A DNA stretch of 64,000 bases, from positions 1 through 64,000 of the forward strand of contig JAPSGI010000007.1 in the NCBI GenBank assembly GCA_031177685.1, read 5' to 3'. The notes beneath the pieces were generated by a model that had not been told where the DNA came from, made no database searches, and was given only the letters and a program-made list of their open reading frames with translations. Below are positions 57,193 through 64,000 of the stretch, one piece after another (the first letter of the stretch is position 1; each line of letters starts with the position of its first letter). The position numbers were made by a program, and so were the translations under genes. Source of the stretch: Solirubrobacteraceae bacterium (GTDB lineage: Bacteria > Actinomycetota > Thermoleophilia > Solirubrobacterales > Solirubrobacteraceae).

Positions 57193-57872
57193 GCGAGCTG
57201 CACGCGCATGGCGCGCGCGAGGCCGCCGCCGAGGACGTGGACCTCGCGGCCGAAGCGCACGAACAGCGGTCCGCCGAAGGGCTGGCGGTCCACCACCTTG
57301 AAGCGGTCGCCTGGGGAGATGCCGCGCTCGGCCAGCCAGCGCAGCATCTCGGGGTCGGAATCCGACACGCGCACGAACTTCCCGGCGTCGCCGGTGGCCA
57401 GCGCGTCCAGCGCCTGCGTCTCGGCCTCGTCGATCTGGCCGTCGCGCGTGGGGATCGGATCGCCGTGGGGGTCGTGCGTCGGGTCGCCGAGCTTGGCCGC
57501 GATCAGGTCCTCCAGCTCCTCTGAGAGCACGTGCTCGAGCACCTCGGCCTCGTCGTGCACGCGGTCCCACGGCACGCCGAGCGACTCCGTCAGGTACAGC
57601 TCGAGCAGGCGGTGGTGGCGCAGGACCTCCAGCGCGAGGGCCTCGCCCGCCGCGCTGAGCTCGACGCCGCGGTAGGGCGAGTGCCGCGCCAGCCCGCGGG
57701 CGGCCAGCTTCTTGACCATCCCCGAGGCCGACGCGGGCGTGACGTCGAGGCGCTCGGCCAGCGCGGTGGTGGACACCGGCCCGCCCTCCCCGCCGTCGCG
57801 GCGGTGCTGGAGGCCGTAGATCGCCTTCACGTAGTTCTCCATCGCCTCGGTGGGCTGCGCGCGAACCGCCAT
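57189..57872 (-). CDS. DtxR-family metal-dependent transcriptional repressor
   Basis: A 227-residue three-domain regulator. Residues 8-75: winged helix with ENYVKAIYGL, STTALAERLDVTPASASGMVKKLAARGL. Residues 76-150: metal-binding dimer domain with RHHRLLELYLTESLGVPWDRVHDEAEVLEHVLSEEL (His/Glu ligands). C-terminal SH3/FeoA-like domain: ISPGDRFKVVDRQPFGGPLFVRFG. It should sense Mn2+ or Fe2+. The stop-start TGATG overlap with the ZIP gene places regulator and transporter on one message, suggesting autoregulation through the box at 60118-60132. Confidence 0.93.
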   Translation of the reverse strand: MAVRAQPTEAMENYVKAIYGLQHRRDGGEGGPVSTTALAERLDVTPASASGMVKKLAARGLARHSPYRGVELSAAGEALALEVLRHHRLLELYLTESLGVPWDRVHDEAEVLEHVLSEELEDLIAAKLGDPTHDPHGDPIPTRDGQIDEAETQALDALATGDAGKFVRVSDSDPEMLRWLAERGISPGDRFKVVDRQPFGGPLFVRFGREVHVLGGGLARAMRVQLA

Positions 57873-59080
57873 CACAGGCTCACCAGCAGGCCGGTTACGT
57901 ACATGATCGCGGCCCCGCCCGCGATGCCCGCGACGGTCGCGGGCGTCAGGGCGCGCCCGGCGCGGTCGCGCAGCGACGGCATCAGCTGCAGGATCACCTG
58001 GAGGATCGCGCCGGCGCCCGCGCCGATCAGGAAGGCCGCCAGCGCGGGGTTGAAGGCCACCGCGCCGATCCACGCGCCGAGGATGGCCGGCGCCCCCGCG
58101 ATCAGCCCGAGCCCGACCAGCCGCCGCAGCCGCGGGCGCCCGCCGGCCAGCGGAGCCACGATGGCCAGACCCTCGGTCGTGTTGTGGATGGCGAAGCCGA
58201 CGACCAGGAACGCGCCGAGCGCCAGCGCGCCGATCGCGTAGGCCGAGCCGATGGCCAGGCCCTCGCCCAGGTTGTGCAGCCCGATCCCCACCGCCACCAG
58301 CAGCGCCAGCGTGGCGCCCGCCGCGCCCGCGTCGCGCGCCCGCCCGGCGCGGGCGCGCAGGTGCGCGTCCACCCCGGTCAGGGCGAGGTAGGCCAGCGCC
58401 GCGCCGAGGAACGGGAGCGCCGCCCCGCCCAGCACGGCCGCGCCCTCGCCTGCGATCTCCACCGCCTCGAGCGTGGCGTCGAGGGCGAGGAAGCCCAGCA
58501 GCCCGACGGTGATCGCGAGCAGCACGCGCACCCAGTTCTCGCCGACCCGGCCGACGAAGGGCAGCCACAGCATGCCCAAGGCGACCGGGATCACGCCCAC
58601 GTAGACGCCCAGCAGCGCCAGCAGGCCCAGGAAGCCGACGTCGGTGTCGGGGGTCTCCACCGCGACGGGGACCTCGTGCGCGATCGTGCCGCCGGTCGAG
58701 GTGAGCAGCGCCACCTCGTAGGCCTCGCCCTCCACCCACGGGTACTCCACCGCGATCTCGCGCGACCCCAGCTGGCCGATCTCCGTGCCGTCCATCGCGA
58801 ACTGGGCGAAGCCGTCGTTCACCGTGACCTGCGCGACCTGCACCGGATCGGGCCCGTCGTTGCGTACGTGCAGCACGATCCGGCCCGGCTCGAGCACCGT
58901 GCGCTCGAAGGCCAGCTCCTCCACCGGCGGGCCGGCGCGCTCGCCGAGCCCGGGGCCGCCCAGCGCGGCGAAACCGCCGATGGCCAGCGCGGCCAGCAGC
59001 AGCGGCAGGGCGCCGAGCACCCACGCGGGGACGCGCCCGAACCGGATGCCCGCCTCGCGAGTGGCCGCGCGCGCCTCCAT
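57872..59080 (-). CDS. ZIP-family metal transporter with extracytoplasmic beta domain
   Basis: A 402-residue permease. After one N-terminal helix (residues 18-43), residues 52-165 form a beta-rich outer domain (VEELAFERTVLEPGRIVLHVRNDGPDPVQVAQVTV) that resembles a cupredoxin or CARDB fold. The ZIP core has eight helices; metal ligands lie in GIGLHNLGEGLAIGSA and VGFAIHNTTEGLAIV, the paired HNxxEG motifs. ZIP proteins move Zn, Mn or Fe. One-base overlaps (TGATG) tie it to the multicopper oxidase gene before it and the DtxR gene after it. Confidence 0.9.
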   Translation of the reverse strand: MEARAATREAGIRFGRVPAWVLGALPLLLAALAIGGFAALGGPGLGERAGPPVEELAFERTVLEPGRIVLHVRNDGPDPVQVAQVTVNDGFAQFAMDGTEIGQLGSREIAVEYPWVEGEAYEVALLTSTGGTIAHEVPVAVETPDTDVGFLGLLALLGVYVGVIPVALGMLWLPFVGRVGENWVRVLLAITVGLLGFLALDATLEAVEIAGEGAAVLGGAALPFLGAALAYLALTGVDAHLRARAGRARDAGAAGATLALLVAVGIGLHNLGEGLAIGSAYAIGALALGAFLVVGFAIHNTTEGLAIVAPLAGGRPRLRRLVGLGLIAGAPAILGAWIGAVAFNPALAAFLIGAGAGAILQVILQLMPSLRDRAGRALTPATVAGIAGGAAIMYVTGLLVSL

Positions 59081-60108
59081 CACACGACCTCGAAGAAGCC
59101 GACCCAGCCCAGCTCGGTGAACTCCGACTGGTGGGCGTGGAACATGAACTTGCCCTTCTGCGGGAAGCGCCACTCCAGGATGCCGCGCTGGCCCTGGCAC
59201 TGCATGACGGTGTCGGTGAACTCGGCCGGCTGCAGCGACGTGCCCGTGGGGAAGTACTGGAAGAAGTTTCCGTGCAGGTGAAACGAGTTGACCAGGTCGA
59301 ACTCGAGCATGTTGGCCAGGTAGATCCGCACCAGCTCGTTCTGGCGCACGCGGATCGGCTCGTCCATGTAGGCGAAGGGGATGCTGTTGGCCGCGTAGAC
59401 CTCGTTGGAGCGGTCGAAGTTGGTGTCGAACCCGTTGAGGACCATCACCATCTCGTCCGCGGGCGGGCGCTCCTCCTTCGGGTCGATGAGGAACGCGCCG
59501 TGCAGGCCCTTGGCGATGTGCGAGGCCAGCGGCGGCGTGTGGCAGTGGTAGACGTGCAGGCCGAACGGATCGGCGTCGAACTCGTAGACCGTCCGCTCCC
59601 CGGGCTGCACCAGTCCCGCGCCCAGTCCCGGTACTCCGTCCATGGCGGCGGCGTGGATGCCGTGGAAGTGGATGGTGTGCGGATGCGTCGAGCCGTTGAC
59701 GAAGCGGATGCGCAGGCGCTCGCCCTCGCGGGCGCGCAGCGTCGGGCCCGGCACGCGCCCGTTGAACGCCCAGGCGGCGAACTTGACGCCGGGCGCGACC
59801 TCGATCTCCTTGTCCTCCGCGACCACCGTCCACTCGCGCACGGTGCGCCCGCCCTCGCGGCGGACCGTGCCCGCGTCGAAGTCGCGCAGGATCGCGTGCG
59901 GGTCGAAGCCGTTGGCGCGGTGGTCGACGCGCCCGCCGCGGCGAAACGCCGCGTGGTTGGCCGCGTGCCCGGGCGCCGCTCCCGCCGTGGCGCCGTGCTC
60001 GTGCTTGGCCGCGCCCGCCGGGGAGACCCCGGCCAGGCGTGCGGCGGCCGCGGCTCCGACGAGCGGAGCCAGGCCACCGATGAGGCGACGACGTGTCAGC
60101 GATGCCAC
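59080..60108 (-). CDS. Tat-exported two-domain multicopper oxidase
   Basis: A 342-residue exported copper oxidase. The twin-arginine signal TRRRLIGGLAPLVG is followed by A-rich sequence and a His-rich linker. Domain 1 holds HTIHFHGIH and the type-1 site HVYHCHTPPLASHIAKGLHG. Domain 2 holds NSFHLHGNFFQ and FMFHAHQSEFTELGW, where HAH has no Cys, so the type-1 copper is in domain 1, as in nitrite reductase-type proteins. It may oxidise Fe2+, Mn2+ or organics. GTG start; CATAAT lies seven bases upstream inside the DtxR-like box region. First gene of the metal operon. Confidence 0.9.
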   Translation of the reverse strand: MASLTRRRLIGGLAPLVGAAAAARLAGVSPAGAAKHEHGATAGAAPGHAANHAAFRRGGRVDHRANGFDPHAILRDFDAGTVRREGGRTVREWTVVAEDKEIEVAPGVKFAAWAFNGRVPGPTLRAREGERLRIRFVNGSTHPHTIHFHGIHAAAMDGVPGLGAGLVQPGERTVYEFDADPFGLHVYHCHTPPLASHIAKGLHGAFLIDPKEERPPADEMVMVLNGFDTNFDRSNEVYAANSIPFAYMDEPIRVRQNELVRIYLANMLEFDLVNSFHLHGNFFQYFPTGTSLQPAEFTDTVMQCQGQRGILEWRFPQKGKFMFHAHQSEFTELGWVGFFEVV

Positions 60109-60115
60109 AACCGAG

Positions 60116-60132
60116 ATTATGGCATACCTAAA
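60116..60132 (-). promoter_or_regulatory. DtxR-like operator overlapping the multicopper-oxidase promoter
   Basis: Minus strand TTTAGGTATGCCATAAT: a full TTTAGG half-site and an imperfect CCxTAA half, the layout of DtxR/MntR boxes. It includes the -10 candidate CATAAT (60116-60121), seven bases before GTG 60108. The operon's own DtxR protein is the obvious candidate regulator. Confidence 0.55.
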
Positions 60133-60158
60133 CCTCTCGCGCTGCCATCCTGTTGCGC

Positions 60159-61103
60159 ATGGCCATCACGCAGGTGGATCGCGACTACGAGGCGGTCACG
60201 ACGGCAGCCGGGTTCGCCGACCGCTCCGAGCGCGGAAAGCTCGCCGTGGTCGGCGCCAGCGCCGCCGCGTTTCTCAACGGGCTGGTCACCAACGACGTGG
60301 AGGCGCTCGCGGACGGAGAGGGCCTGTACGCCGCGGTCCTGACGCCCAAGGGCAAGATGCTGGGCGACCTGCGCGTGCTGCGCGCGGTGCCGGGGCTGCT
60401 GCTGGACACCGAGCGCTCCGCGTTGCAGGAGGTCTTCAACGTCCTGTGGCGCGGGCGGATCGGCTACGACGTCGAGATCCACAAGCGCACGCTGGACACG
60501 GGGCTCCTCTCGGTGGCGGGCCCGCGGGCGCGCGCCGTGACGGGAGCGCAGGCGCTGGACGCGACGGAGCACGCCCACGCCGGGGCCGAGCTCGCCGGAC
60601 GGCCCGTGCGGCTGATCGTCACCGACGTGGGAGTCGACGTGCTGTGCGTGGCCGACGACGTGGAGCCGGTGGCCGCCGCGCTGCGCGAGCGCGGCGCGGC
60701 GCCGGTCTGCGACGACGCGCTGGAGACGCTGCGCGTCGAGCGCGGGCGCCCGCGCTACGGCGTGGACCTCGACGACACGACGATCCCCCAGGAGGCGGGC
60801 CTCAACGAGCGCGCGGTCTCCTTCACCAAGGGCTGCTACGTCGGCCAGGAGACCGTGGCGCGGCTGTTCTACAAGGGCAAGCCCAACCGCCACCTGCGCG
60901 GGCTGCGCCTGTCCGGACCGGCGTCGCCGGGGGACGAGCTGCGCCTGGGCGAGCGCCCGGTGGGGCGGCTGGGGACCGTCGCGCACTCCCCGCGACTGGG
61001 AACGATCGCGCTGGCCGTGGTGCGCCGCGAGGCGCAGCCCGGGGACACGGTGGCCGTCGGCGACGCCGGCACGACCGCCGAGCTGGTCGAGCTGCCCTTC
61101 TAG
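60159..61103 (+). CDS. ygfZ: YgfZ/GcvT-like folate-binding Fe-S cluster protein
   Basis: A 314-residue aminomethyltransferase-fold protein. The diagnostic motif FTKGCYVGQETVARLFYKGK near residue 225 (KGCYxGQE) marks the YgfZ group, which uses tetrahydrofolate to help Fe-S cluster repair, rather than the glycine cleavage T protein. The N-terminal domain has GKLAVVGASAAAFLNGLVTNDV and VLTPKGKMLGDLRVL. CATCCT lies seven bases before the ATG. Its stop meets the LPxTG-protein stop within four bases. Confidence 0.9.
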   Translation: MAITQVDRDYEAVTTAAGFADRSERGKLAVVGASAAAFLNGLVTNDVEALADGEGLYAAVLTPKGKMLGDLRVLRAVPGLLLDTERSALQEVFNVLWRGRIGYDVEIHKRTLDTGLLSVAGPRARAVTGAQALDATEHAHAGAELAGRPVRLIVTDVGVDVLCVADDVEPVAAALRERGAAPVCDDALETLRVERGRPRYGVDLDDTTIPQEAGLNERAVSFTKGCYVGQETVARLFYKGKPNRHLRGLRLSGPASPGDELRLGERPVGRLGTVAHSPRLGTIALAVVRREAQPGDTVAVGDAGTTAELVELPF

Positions 61104-61651
61104 GCCGCGGCGGCCAGCTCCGCCGAGCGCCCGATCGCCAGGCCGGCGATCCCGGCCGCCATCAGCCCGACTCCCAGCACGATCGCGCTACCCAGCTCCA
61201 GACCGGTGAGCGGCAGCCGCGGCTCGCGGGCCCGCGGCCGGCGCTCCTCGCGGGGCGCGCGCCGGCGTTCGGGCGCCGGGACGAAGGGATCCTCGCCGGG
61301 ACGCGCGCCCGGCTCGGGCTCCACCGGGGTCTGCGCGACCCGCGCGACGTCGGACTCCAGGACCGGGAGGTCCGCTCCGGCTCGTGCGGCGCCCGCCGGG
61401 TCGGTGTCGGGAGCCGCCAGCGCGACCGCGCGCGGCGGCGGCGTCTCGGGGGTGGCGGGCTCCGGGGCCGGCGCCGGCGGCGCGCCGGTCAGCGGCGCGG
61501 GCTCGGGGCCCGACAGGCCGCCCGCCACGGTGGTGGGGGCCGCGCTGCCGCCCGAATGCGAGTGCGCAACGGGAACGGCGACCGCCGCGGCGGCGAGCGC
61601 AGCCACCGCGGGAGCCAGCCGGAGCAGGCTTGCGCGTGGACCCCTCTCCAT
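61100..61651 (-). CDS. LPxTG-anchored proline-rich surface protein
   Basis: A 183-residue exported protein. Signal peptide: residues 1-29, ending VAHS. The mature part is low-complexity, rich in Pro, Ala and Glu (PAPAPEPATPETPPP), and likely extended. Near the C-terminus RLPLTGLELGSAIVLGVGLMAAGIAGLAIGR is a sortase sorting signal: LPLTG, then a hydrophobic helix. The post-helix charge is a single Arg, weaker than usual. Sortase would link it to the wall; the protein may be a stalk or spacer. No sortase gene is in the window. Confidence 0.75.
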   Translation of the reverse strand: MERGPRASLLRLAPAVAALAAAAVAVPVAHSHSGGSAAPTTVAGGLSGPEPAPLTGAPPAPAPEPATPETPPPRAVALAAPDTDPAGAARAGADLPVLESDVARVAQTPVEPEPGARPGEDPFVPAPERRRAPREERRPRAREPRLPLTGLELGSAIVLGVGLMAAGIAGLAIGRSAELAAAA

Positions 61652-61703
61652 GGGGTGGATCCTTCGACGCGCGCCCGGCGCGCCCTCCCCGGAGAACGCG
61701 CGT

Positions 61704-62987
61704 TCAGCGGCCGAACACGCGCGGCACGGCGGCGAGGTCGCGCAGGCGCCCGCGCGGGCGCAGCCGCCGGGTCAGCACGGCGCGCATCGGGTCCACGCGG
61801 CCCGCGGTGACGTCGACGAAGTCCTCCCAGCGCGCGCGCAGGGTCACGTCGGCGTCCGTCGCGAGTCCCGGCTCGGCGCGGGCGTTGCCGTTGTCCACGA
61901 CGACGTGCCACGGCTGGGCGTCCGGGAAGTCCCACTGGAAGGTCATCGGGCGCTCCAGCCCGTGCCGGGGGTTGATCGAGCGGCGGATCGTGTCGAACAG
62001 CAGCGCCTGGTCCGCGGGGTCCGACGACGGCGGCCGCGTCTTCTCGCCCAGCAGCCCGGCCTGGACGAGCTCGCGCCCGCGGCGGGCGCGCTCCTCGTGC
62101 GGGATGTCGATGGGGATCGGCGGCGGGCCGGGCAGCTCGTCGAGCGGCAGGCCGGCGCTGCGCAGCTTGGTCTCCAGCGACATCGAGCCCTCCGCGCCCA
62201 GCTCGTCCAGCGTCATGCCGAAGCACGTCACGTACGTCTCGTCCCAGTTCGGCGGGATGAGGACCGACGCCGTCCACGGGATCACCTCGCGCAGCAGGCC
62301 CGCCACGGCATGGCGGCAGCGCGGGTCCTCCTCCGCGAGGTCGTGCAGCAGCTTGACCCCGAACGCGATGTGGCGCTGCTCGTCGCGCGCCACGTTCGCC
62401 ATCCCCTCGCGGAAGCCGGGGAGCAGGTCGCGCTGCTGCAGGTAGGAGGTGATGAAGTGCTGGCCCGGCTGCGCGAGCGAGGCCTCGATGATCACGTGGT
62501 AGAGCGTGATCGCGGCGGCCAGCTTGGGGCGCGAGCGGTCCTTGCGCAGCTCGTCGGCCATCGTGTCGAGCCGGTCGAAGACCTTGCGAAAGCCCCACGT
62601 CAGCTGCGGCTTGATCTCCTGCAGCCCGCCGCGCATCGTCCCGTCGCCCACCCCGGCCACCTCGTGCATGAAGCGCTTGAAGAAGACGGCGTGGCGGGCC
62701 TCGTCGACCTGCTGGGTGGTCAGGAAGTACTTCTGCTCCTCCAGCGGCGCGGCGTCGATGTAGGGGGACAGGTTGTCCGCGACGGCGTCCTCGCCCCAGA
62801 AGAAGAGGTTGTAGTTCCACAGCGCGGCACGGCGCTCGTGGTCGGTCAGCTCCTCGCGCCACTGACGGGCGTCCTCGCCGAAGTCGATGGCCGTCGCGCT
62901 CCAGTTGCCCTGCTCCCAGCGGGCGTAGAGGTCGTCATAGGAGATGGCCGCGGCGGCGGGCGCGGTGCGGGTCTCGGGGGTGCTCAT
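61704..62987 (-). CDS. R2-like di-iron oxidase fused to an SCP2-like domain
   Basis: A 427-residue protein. Residues 30-270 form a ferritin-like helical bundle with all six metal ligands visible: Glu in NLFFWGEDAVADNL, Glu/His in QVDEARHAVFF, Glu in YHVIIEASLAQ and Glu/His in ARDEQRHIAFG. This matches ribonucleotide reductase R2 and R2-like ligand-binding oxidases. Residues 310-420 look like an SCP2 sterol-carrier domain (TFQWDFPDAQPWHVVVDNG, DVTLRARWEDFVDVTAGRVDPMRA). No reductase alpha subunit is nearby and the SCP2 fusion favours a lipid or ligand oxidase. Confidence 0.85.
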   Translation of the reverse strand: MSTPETRTAPAAAAISYDDLYARWEQGNWSATAIDFGEDARQWREELTDHERRAALWNYNLFFWGEDAVADNLSPYIDAAPLEEQKYFLTTQQVDEARHAVFFKRFMHEVAGVGDGTMRGGLQEIKPQLTWGFRKVFDRLDTMADELRKDRSRPKLAAAITLYHVIIEASLAQPGQHFITSYLQQRDLLPGFREGMANVARDEQRHIAFGVKLLHDLAEEDPRCRHAVAGLLREVIPWTASVLIPPNWDETYVTCFGMTLDELGAEGSMSLETKLRSAGLPLDELPGPPPIPIDIPHEERARRGRELVQAGLLGEKTRPPSSDPADQALLFDTIRRSINPRHGLERPMTFQWDFPDAQPWHVVVDNGNARAEPGLATDADVTLRARWEDFVDVTAGRVDPMRAVLTRRLRPRGRLRDLAAVPRVFGR

Positions 62988-63019
62988 GACCGGAGGCTAG
63001 CGCCGGATTTGAACGAAAG

Positions 63020-64000
63020 TCAAAGAGCTTTTCGCGCATGCGTGACGAAGCGCTCGAGCGCCTCCGCGCCCGCCGGCGGGTCGAGCCGCAGGACCGGCGT
63101 CTCGGGGTGCGCGTCGAGCCACGTGGCGACGATGCGCAGCTCGTGCACGGCGTCCGGCGGCACGCAGGCCGGACCGGCGGACGGCCTCGCACCCAGCGCC
63201 AGCGCGGTGCGGCGCTCCAGCTCCTCGCCGTCCGGGAGCTCGCCCCAGTCCGCGACGCGCCCGCCGACCACCCAGAAGGCGTCGAAGCGCCGCGCCGCGG
63301 GGTGTCGCGCGAGGACCAGCCGCGGCAGCGCGTGGGTCGCGCGCAGGTCGCCGCCGAGCCGGTCCAGCAGCGCGGCCAGGCGATCGCGGCGCCGCCGCAG
63401 CGTCGCGGCGCGCTCGTAGTGGCGCTTGGCGGACTCCTCGCGCATGCGCGAGTCCACCAGCGCGAGCAGCGCCTCGCGGCCGTCCTGCGCGCCGGTGAAG
63501 GCGGACAGCGCCGCGTCCAGCCGGCGGCGGTAGGCGTTGGGGTCGAGATCGCCGAGGCACGGGGACAGGCAGCGCCCCATCTGCCCGTACGCCGAGGGGT
63601 GGTCGCGGCGCGGCAGGCGCCGGCCGCAGTGGCGCAGCGCGAACAGCGACGTCAGGTGGTCGGCCAGCTCGCGCGCGACGTGCTGCCCGCGCAGCGGTCC
63701 CACGTTGACGGCCCGCCCCGGCGCCGGCTGCGACGCGACCTCGAGGATCGGATAGGCGATGTCCAGCCGCGCCCGCAGGTAGACGTAGGCGTCCGAGCGC
63801 TTGAGCGCCACGTTGCCCGGCGGGCGCAGCTCCTTGATCAGGCGGTTCTCGAGCACCAGCGCCCCCAGCTCGGACGCCGTCTCGCGATGGTCGACCAGCG
63901 CGGCGTGCGCCGTCCACCCCGCCGCCTCCGCGCCGGGCGCGAAGTGCGAGCGCGCCCGCGTGCGCAGCCGCTTGGACTTGCCGACGTACAGCACACGACC
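63020..64000 (-). CDS. GIY-YIG nuclease (UvrC/Cho-like), N-terminus beyond window
   Basis: At least 326 residues; the frame is open at the right edge. The visible start GRVLYVGKSKRLRTRARSHF is the second part of a GIY-YIG nuclease motif, followed by ETASELGALVLENRLIKELRPPGNVALK, with the catalytic-site Glu in LENRLIK. CLSPCLGDLDPNAYRRRLDAAL resembles the Cys-containing linker of UvrC. The C-terminal region lacks UvrC's RNaseH-like half, so a Cho-like or exonuclease-GIY-YIG fusion (as in mycobacteria) is likely. Not separable from UvrC without the missing N-terminus. Confidence 0.85.
   Translation of the reverse strand, partial: GRVLYVGKSKRLRTRARSHFAPGAEAAGWTAHAALVDHRETASELGALVLENRLIKELRPPGNVALKRSDAYVYLRARLDIAYPILEVASQPAPGRAVNVGPLRGQHVARELADHLTSLFALRHCGRRLPRRDHPSAYGQMGRCLSPCLGDLDPNAYRRRLDAALSAFTGAQDGREALLALVDSRMREESAKRHYERAATLRRRRDRLAALLDRLGGDLRATHALPRLVLARHPAARRFDAFWVVGGRVADWGELPDGEELERRTALALGARPSAGPACVPPDAVHELRIVATWLDAHPETPVLRLDPPAGAEALERFVTHARKAL

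Noticed and set aside
60159-61103. Glycine cleavage system T protein
   Set aside because: The KGCYVGQE motif and short length mark the YgfZ group, and no gcvH or gcvP is present.
61704-62987. Ribonucleotide reductase beta subunit
   Set aside because: Metal ligands fit, but there is no alpha subunit nearby and the C-terminus is an SCP2-like domain instead of the reductase-docking tail.

Overview
The window is about 64 kb of very GC-rich, gene-dense actinobacterial chromosome. A split coenzyme F420 set (npdG, cofD, cofC, cofE, fbiC), a rhodanese pair with a CRIGERS active site, many SnoaL-like paralogues, secreted proteins with Arg-rich C-terminal beta modules and very frequent GTG starts all suggest the class Thermoleophilia (Solirubrobacterales-like: Solirubrobacter, Conexibacter, Baekduia and relatives). 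This assignment is inference from gene content and style; no database search was possible. Many starts carry a TAnnnT hexamer 6-10 nt upstream and no Shine-Dalgarno, which points to widespread leaderless transcription.

Layout. 1-7.2 kb: a GMC oxidoreductase (cut by the left edge) coupled to a metallophosphoesterase, then a decayed patch (broken chromate transporter, remnant toxin-antitoxin pair, two small hypothetical genes with likely frameshifts) and an animal-type haem peroxidase, ending at tRNA-His. 7.3-11.3 kb: a DUF5995-type secreted protein, a K+ channel and an LVIVD-repeat protein. 11.3-12.9 kb: three tandem SnoaL-like genes, the third decayed, between a truncated and an intact tRNA-Arg(TCT). 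13-18.5 kb: a secreted beta-propeller protein and a surface-glycan-type cluster (TylF, class I and FkbM methyltransferases plus a GT8 glycosyltransferase). 18.5-30.3 kb: membrane protein, quinone oxidoreductase-like enzyme, lipoprotein-ceramidase pair, alpha/beta hydrolase-patatin pair, a TSP3-type secreted protein, tRNA-Pro, a DMT transporter, CAP protein, DUF1015, OsmC and NUDIX genes. 30.3-38.7 kb: sulfurtransferase, thiolase, acyl-CoA dehydrogenase, a duplicated 3-hydroxyacyl-CoA dehydrogenase, and an ECF-like sigma factor coupled to an O6-alkylguanine-DNA alkyltransferase.

38.7-46.4 kb: an MBL-fold protein, thioredoxin reductase downstream of two membrane-lipid-type genes, a VOC protein and asparagine synthase. 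46.4-54.4 kb: a four-gene overlapping operon (SDR, hotdog thioesterase, gamma-glutamyl hydrolase-like class I amidotransferase, gamma-glutamylcyclotransferase-like protein), divergent from npdG-cofD, followed by cofC-cofE and convergent fbiC. Inverted copies of a 39-bp palindromic repeat bound this operon plus npdG-cofD. 54.4-60.1 kb: an aquaporin, an SDR, a degenerate receiver, and a metal-homeostasis operon (multicopper oxidase, ZIP transporter, DtxR regulator, SRPBCC) with a DtxR-like box over its promoter. 60.1-64 kb: a YgfZ-like protein, an LPxTG surface protein, a di-iron R2-like/SCP2 fusion and a GIY-YIG nuclease cut by the right edge.

The least explained block is the gamma-glutamyl-enzyme operon facing the F420 genes. 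F420 carries an oligo-gamma-glutamate tail, so these enzymes may trim or recycle that tail. This is a hypothesis.
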